Under the pieces are notes generated by a model. It had not been told where the DNA came from, searched no databases, and was given only the letters and a program-made list of their open reading frames with translations. From Photobacterium sanguinicancri (GTDB lineage Bacteria > Pseudomonadota > Gammaproteobacteria > Enterobacterales > Vibrionaceae): 64,000 nucleotides of DNA. The stretch spans positions 1,674,001 to 1,738,000 of the forward strand of contig NZ_AP024851.1 of assembly GCF_024346675.1 (NCBI RefSeq). Direction: 5' to 3'. Every line of letters starts with the position of its first letter. The stretch's first letter is position 1. Shown here piece by piece: positions 59,505 to 64,000 of the stretch. Position numbers and translations under genes: made by a program.

Positions 59505-60768
59505 AAACATATCCAAAAATAAGGCTGATATTGTTACCACCAAAGGCAAATGAATTGCTCAAAATGGCTTTATTGTTGAGTGCGGTATGTTGCCCTGCAA
59601 GTAGAATCGGCGCCAAACTATCAGCGCGTTCACCATCGTTAATTTGCTGAGGTATAGCAAGATTATACCGTAAAACGTGCCAGCATATTGCAGCTTCTAC
59701 TGCACTGGCTGCACCCAGTGTATGGCCAGTAAAGGGTTTAGTTGAGCTTACCGGAACAAGTTCACCGAATACACGATGAATGGCTTTTGCTTCCATTTCA
59801 TCATTCAGTGGCGTTGCTGTGCCATGGGCATTGATATAACCAATGTCTGATGGTGTTAATTGCGCATTGGTTAATGCTTTTTGCATGGCTTCTTCCGCAC
59901 CATTACCTTCAGGGTGAGGCGCCGAGATATGATGAGCGTCAGAGCTGTCACCTGCGCCTAATAGCGCAATAGCGGGCATTTTTATATTTGTGTTTTTATC
60001 CGAGCTTGTATCCGGATTTGTATCAGAGCCTTCATCGACCATTGATGGTTTATCTTGGCTAAGCAACATAAACGCTGCAGCTTCACCAATATTGATGCCT
60101 TTTCGGTTGGCACTGAAGGGGTTACAGAGTTCGCTCGACAAAGCTTCCAAGCCATGGAAACCATTTAGAGTGAGTTTACAGAGCGAATCTGCACCGCCTA
60201 CAATAACGGCATCAGCAAGGCCAGATTGTAATAATCGCTGGGCCGATAAAAATACACGGCCGCTGGATGAACAAGCTGTCGATACGGTATATGTTGGGCC
60301 TTGGATCTGGAAAAAGTCGGCAATGAATTCACTCAAGTTACCCAGCTCTTGCTGGTGGTAGTGAAATTCAGAGGGAAACTCGCCGTCATTCGCTTGGGCT
60401 TTTAAAGCGGTTTCACCATCGGCAATACCTGAGGTACTGCTTCCTACCACCACCGCAATACGATCTGAACCGTACTGAGTAATGGCGTGCGCTACACTCG
60501 GTGCCATCTGAGCTAATGCAGATTGCGCTAATCGATTATTGTAAGTATCGAACGCTTTTAATGCTGCTGGTAGAGCGGGTAAGTCTGCGGTGACTTTGCC
60601 GATCACCGTTGCTGTGCCGTCGTTCAGCATATCATTACAGATCTGCATATCAGGGCTATGCCCTTGAGCAAGTCGAGCATGAATATCGTTATGCTCTAAA
60701 CCCAGCGCAGAGTGAAAACCACAACTGTGAATATAGAGTGGTGTGGCTGCTGAGGCTGTTTGATTCAT
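59497..60768 (-). CDS. apeO: Beta-ketoacyl-ACP synthase of the aryl-polyene cluster (ApeO-type)
   Basis: 423 residues, KAS fold. The nucleophile is Cys166 in VSTACSSSGRV; the histidines lie in INAHGTATPLND and KPFTGHTLGAAS. ApeO is the chain-extending ketosynthase that pairs with the chain-length-like partner ApeC in characterised systems; ApeC is not in the window. A low-complexity insert (DEGSDTNPDTSSDKNTN, about residues 252-268) is unusual for the family and probably forms a surface loop. It starts 89 bp after the DUF3261 gene. Confidence 0.85.
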   Translation of the reverse strand: MNQTASAATPLYIHSCGFHSALGLEHNDIHARLAQGHSPDMQICNDMLNDGTATVIGKVTADLPALPAALKAFDTYNNRLAQSALAQMAPSVAHAITQYGSDRIAVVVGSSTSGIADGETALKAQANDGEFPSEFHYHQQELGNLSEFIADFFQIQGPTYTVSTACSSSGRVFLSAQRLLQSGLADAVIVGGADSLCKLTLNGFHGLEALSSELCNPFSANRKGINIGEAAAFMLLSQDKPSMVDEGSDTNPDTSSDKNTNIKMPAIALLGAGDSSDAHHISAPHPEGNGAEEAMQKALTNAQLTPSDIGYINAHGTATPLNDEMEAKAIHRVFGELVPVSSTKPFTGHTLGAASAVEAAICWHVLRYNLAIPQQINDGERADSLAPILLAGQHTALNNKAILSNSFAFGGNNISLIFGYVYD

Positions 60769-60857
60769 CGTGTTACACCGCGTTGTTGTTCGTGATACCT
60801 AGCTGTTAGGCTTGTTGTTATACATCGTCATATTAAACGGTTGCTTAAAGTGCTTAC

Positions 60858-61535
60858 TTAAAGCGGCTGCTGAGTATGGTTTAGTGTTTTTATGGTGATG
60901 GTGTAACCCAATTGGTGGTTACTAAATGTAATGGTGCCATCTAAATAAGAGCGTGATGGATCCCTTGCTGTTTGAGCTGGCGCAACGGGTGTTTCGTTTG
61001 ACTGATAGTGAATATCGGCCACTAAGTTACCTTTATTATCGAACAGCTGACGCTGCTGGTTAGACTCGGTGAGCTGCCAACCAATTTGGGCTAAATGCGG
61101 TTGCCAGCTCTCGATTGGCCATAAGGTGATCATCAGGTTAAACAATACTTGCTCTGGTTTCGGTAACGTCGTTTCAAGCCCTGTAAGTACACTCGCTTCG
61201 ATAATTTGATCTTGGTATGACAGCGTTAAGATACGTGCCCCCCATGACGAGAATCCTGCAAGCGCGACTTTATTTTGGTCGACTTCTAACTGCACGGGGA
61301 GTTGTTGTTGCTGTTTTTGTTCTGCCGGCTCTCCCCACTGTGCACTGATGAGTTGGCTCGCGGTTAAACGGTAACCCAGATCTTCTGGCGTTGGGATGGT
61401 CACCGACACCTTGGGTGCTATTTCGATCAAGTTGGCTTGCTGTTGCATTGGCTGTGAGCTACAACCCGTTAATGCATTTAGGAGCAAACCCGCGCAAAGT
61501 GCGGTAGAGAAAGGTTTGATAGCCTTAGATAACAT
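60858..61535 (-). CDS. DUF3261 lipoprotein of the aryl-polyene cluster
   Basis: 225 residues with a lipoprotein signal and lipobox LTGC (+2 Ser, predicting the outer membrane). The body is mostly beta (SVTIPTPEDLGYRLTASQLISAQW, VDQNKVALAGFSSWGARILTLSYQDQIIEASVL), matching the DUF3261 family found next to the MMPL exporter in aryl-polyene clusters (ApeN position). It probably helps deliver the lipid-linked pigment across the periplasm or into the outer membrane. Start and stop abut the exporter gene by one base. Confidence 0.8.
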   Translation of the reverse strand: MLSKAIKPFSTALCAGLLLNALTGCSSQPMQQQANLIEIAPKVSVTIPTPEDLGYRLTASQLISAQWGEPAEQKQQQQLPVQLEVDQNKVALAGFSSWGARILTLSYQDQIIEASVLTGLETTLPKPEQVLFNLMITLWPIESWQPHLAQIGWQLTESNQQRQLFDNKGNLVADIHYQSNETPVAPAQTARDPSRSYLDGTITFSNHQLGYTITIKTLNHTQQPL

Positions 61536-63880
61536 TATGCTTTGTGCTCCTTAGTCGAAGAGGTATGTGATGAGCTTGCCATTGACAAGGGTGCGAGTAA
61601 CCACGCGACCATGATACCTGTGAGTACTGTGATACCGAAGCTGTGAATCGCTTGGGTTTGGCTTAATGCGAGCAAACCAAACGATAACAGCGTCGTCATG
61701 GCAGAAAGGGTAATTGACAATAGAGTGGCATCCGCTTGATGCTGTTCGGCAAAGAACAAAGTGTAATCTATGCCGATCCCTAAAATCAGAATCAATGCCA
61801 GTAAGTTAAATAAGTTAAGTGGCACGCCTGTTAAACTTGTTACCCCTATCCCCACTATTCCCGCGATTACCGGTGGTAACATCAGACGCACTGCGCGGGT
61901 AAAGCCGTAGCGCCACCAAAGCACGCCCATGATCACCAAACTAGCAGCAATCAAGAGTTCGGTTACCCGTACACGGTACTCGCCAAAGAGAGATGAGACT
62001 TCATCGGCTTTATTGAGGTAACTAACGGTATTTGAGTGTTCGGCGAAATCAACAATAGGCCCAATATCGGAAACATCACTCAGCATGATAATAGCGGCTT
62101 GTTGCTGATTGGCTAATTTACCTAACCATAAGAAACGGAGCGGCTCAGACACTGGCGAATGGATGAATTGCTCAACTGTTAATGGGCTAAAGTCATGATC
62201 AAACGTAGCTTGCCCTGCTGTCGGTAGTGCTTGAGCAAGCGCAGTAGCTTGTTGTTGGTAAAGCTGCTTAATCAAATCATAATTTTGCTGCTGGGTGTTT
62301 TCTGACGGCAGGTATTGGCTAATACTCTGAAAGCCCTTTAAGACACCTTGTTGCTTAAATTTGGTGAGCGTGCCAGAAACCGACTCTAGGTTTTGTAACA
62401 ACTGCTGCTGATCGTTGGCTGTCACAACTAACATTTGCTGGCTACTGCTTAGCCCCGTGATGGCTTTAATGGTGTCTTCTTGTTGTTTTAAATCTTGTGG
62501 TAGTGCTTGTAGCTGGCGAATATCATCGTTGTATTCAACATGATAAAGGCCAACGAGAGCAAGGCTGAGCAAAGCAGCGGGCATACACTTTCTAAATAGT
62601 GGCTGTTGCCATAGGGCTAACCACGCGTGCATCGTCTGAGTTAATGGCAGTGGTCGGGATTGACTCGGTTTAGCGGCTAAGACGGGATACCAGCACACTA
62701 CGGTTGCATAGGCTGCAATTAGGCCAATGGCTGAGAAAAGTGATAACTGCTGTAGCCCTGGAAAGGGCGCAATCAACATGCCAAGGTAACCAATTAGGCT
62801 GGTAATCAGTCCCAGCGTAATGGCAGTAAAAATCTGTTTTAAGCCTTTATTCGCATTCCAACGTTCACCAGCGGCAAGGCGATCGGTTAAAAAGTGGAAC
62901 GCGTAGTCGATAGAAACGCCGATTAAGCTAGCGCCAAAGACAAGGCTGAATAGGTGCACCTTACCAAAAATCGCCACGGTGCCGACGAACGCGGCAAGCA
63001 AACCACAACCAATCGATAACAGTGCTAATGCCAACGGCAATGGGCTGCGATACACCAGTAATAGCAATAAAATTACGCCGACTAGCGAGCCAACCCCGAT
63101 GGTACTGATTTCACTTTTGGCACTTTCTGTACCGTGTTCTGCATAGAAAACAACGCCTGTATGCAGTAACTCAATATCAAAAGTATCGCGTATGCCTTGT
63201 TCTATATTCAATAGTTCAGGCAATTGTTGTTGTAAGCGATAACTGTAAGGTGAATCGGCTAAATCCGCGCTGATCAACACATACTGCTTGCCTTGATATT
63301 TCGTCGTAAGGTAACCGTTGCTTAACGAGAAGTTGCCAGTTTGCTTGGTGAGTTGGCTTAAGTAATCACGAAATAACAAGAAAGGATCGCTGGCTAATTC
63401 TTGGCCAGTGACACCTGAAAATGGATTATAGAGCGATTGAATCACGAACTGTGTTTGTTGCTCAGGGTGCTGTGTTAACCGTGTTTTTTGTTCTGTCGTT
63501 AACAGTTGAAAGCGGTTCGGGAAATACAACTCACCCCATGCCTGTTGCGTGTCCACGGGCACTTTAGCGGTGATTTTGGCAAATAAAGGCGAGGTTTGTA
63601 ATTCGCTGTCAAAGGCATCAGCCGCGGCTAACATTTGGTCTGCATCATTACTGCCAATCAAGAAAATGACTTTGTTGCTCATGCTATTGGCAACGTGATC
63701 AAAGGCTTGCTGGGCAATAGGATCTTGGCGGTTTTCAGGTAGTAACGCCAGTATGTTGGTCTCGATAGGGTTACTACGCTGGAAAAAAAGCTGTTGCCCT
63801 AATGCAACAGCCAATAACAGCATGACACACAGCCAAGCGAGTGCCAGTTTAGAGTTGGAAAGCACGTTGTTCTTCTGCAC
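61535..63880 (-). CDS. MMPL-family (RND) exporter of the aryl-polyene cluster
   Basis: 781 residues with 12 membrane helices in two halves. Each half has a large periplasmic loop after its first helix. The sterol-sensing-like helix bundles include LVFGASLIGVSIDYAFHFLTDRL and LILILGIGIDYTLFFAEQHQADA, each with the Asp-Tyr pair used for proton coupling in MMPL transporters. In the aryl-polyene cluster (ApeM position) it is thought to move the pigment lipid out of the inner membrane. The start is GTG, and it overlaps the LolA-like gene by 32 bp. Confidence 0.85.
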   Translation of the reverse strand: MQKNNVLSNSKLALAWLCVMLLLAVALGQQLFFQRSNPIETNILALLPENRQDPIAQQAFDHVANSMSNKVIFLIGSNDADQMLAAADAFDSELQTSPLFAKITAKVPVDTQQAWGELYFPNRFQLLTTEQKTRLTQHPEQQTQFVIQSLYNPFSGVTGQELASDPFLLFRDYLSQLTKQTGNFSLSNGYLTTKYQGKQYVLISADLADSPYSYRLQQQLPELLNIEQGIRDTFDIELLHTGVVFYAEHGTESAKSEISTIGVGSLVGVILLLLLVYRSPLPLALALLSIGCGLLAAFVGTVAIFGKVHLFSLVFGASLIGVSIDYAFHFLTDRLAAGERWNANKGLKQIFTAITLGLITSLIGYLGMLIAPFPGLQQLSLFSAIGLIAAYATVVCWYPVLAAKPSQSRPLPLTQTMHAWLALWQQPLFRKCMPAALLSLALVGLYHVEYNDDIRQLQALPQDLKQQEDTIKAITGLSSSQQMLVVTANDQQQLLQNLESVSGTLTKFKQQGVLKGFQSISQYLPSENTQQQNYDLIKQLYQQQATALAQALPTAGQATFDHDFSPLTVEQFIHSPVSEPLRFLWLGKLANQQQAAIIMLSDVSDIGPIVDFAEHSNTVSYLNKADEVSSLFGEYRVRVTELLIAASLVIMGVLWWRYGFTRAVRLMLPPVIAGIVGIGVTSLTGVPLNLFNLLALILILGIGIDYTLFFAEQHQADATLLSITLSAMTTLLSFGLLALSQTQAIHSFGITVLTGIMVAWLLAPLSMASSSHTSSTKEHKA

Positions 63881-64000
63881 TTAATGCCGCCGGCGTTGTA
63901 CGTTGATGAGAAAAATCGATCAGGGTGTTATCACCGCGAACTTCATTAAGGCGAAGCTGATTGATGTGTTGATCGCCATTAATGGTGATATCGCGAAAAA
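63849..64000 (-). CDS. LolA-like periplasmic carrier, C-terminal part (5' end outside window)
   Basis: The minus-strand frame enters from the right edge and ends in TAA at 63849-63851. The visible ~50 residues (FRDITINGDQHINQLRLNEVRGDNTLIDF...) match the C terminus of LolA-like proteins: I-x-x-L-R-L-x-E-x-R-G-D-x-T-x-I-D-F. A LolA-like gene precedes the MMPL exporter in most aryl-polyene clusters (ApeL position) and is thought to ferry the pigment lipid through the periplasm. Confidence 0.7.
   Translation of the reverse strand, partial: FRDITINGDQHINQLRLNEVRGDNTLIDFSHQRTTPAALSAEEQRAFQL

Overview
The window looks like a chromosomal segment from a marine gammaproteobacterium of the Vibrionaceae, most likely Photobacterium. 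The assignment rests on gene content, not on a database search: a Vibrio-type porin, a YibL ribosome-associated protein, a LonB-like protease of the YcbZ type, paired CspA-like proteins, an aryl-polyene cluster and a GlyGly-CTERM protease. No rRNA, tRNA or CRISPR array was seen.

Layout. (1) 1-4730 is an AT-rich accessory stretch. It holds the tail of a DUF1501 protein, a cytochrome b561, nested decayed insertion sequences (IS6-like and IS903/IS5-like), a 57-bp inverted repeat around a small gene, and two small winged-helix-like proteins. (2) 4735-10100 carries a DEDDh exonuclease, a RidA-family protein, a porin with an odd T/G-rich leader, a cytosolic-looking AroQ-gamma chorismate mutase, a TetR regulator and an outer-membrane barrel. 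(3) 10097-14843 has a PhoD-like phosphatase, a VirK/YbjX (DUF535) protein, abutting remnants of a DUF1566 gene and a second phoD, and an AraC regulator. (4) 14970-24035 is a minus-strand gene set behind a strong Fur-box match. It encodes a secreted S9A peptidase, a TonB-dependent receptor of the haem/haemoglobin type, a GlyGly-CTERM zinc metalloprotease and two DUF1566 surface/secreted proteins. I read it as an iron-regulated system for breaking down a host or environmental haemoprotein and importing its haem. It is the best candidate for a little-described system here.

(5) 24313-35119 is carbon metabolism: an anaerobic C4-dicarboxylate carrier with an FNR-like site, a lactate locus (Fe-S D-lactate dehydrogenase, LysR, lactate permease) and an acyl-CoA ligase with a PsrA-like palindrome. 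(6) 35199-41576 mixes YibL, an AraC regulator, a SpoIIAA-like protein, an FMN glutamate-synthase-like protein, a tandem pterin-synthase-like protein, a dienelactone hydrolase and a MipA/OmpV barrel. (7) 41792-50092 contains two nearly identical csp genes with matching promoters and ~180-nt leaders, a two-component system beside two spondin-domain proteins, a LysR regulator, a barrel protein and a translationally coupled pair of very small genes. (8) 50093-56967 has the Lon-like protease, an EmrAB-type efflux pair with a divergent LysR, and a PEP-CTERM protein. (9) 57089 to the right edge is the distal half of an aryl-polyene pigment operon on the minus strand (LolA-like, MMPL exporter, DUF3261 lipoprotein, KS, DH, KR, KS), cut by the window edge.
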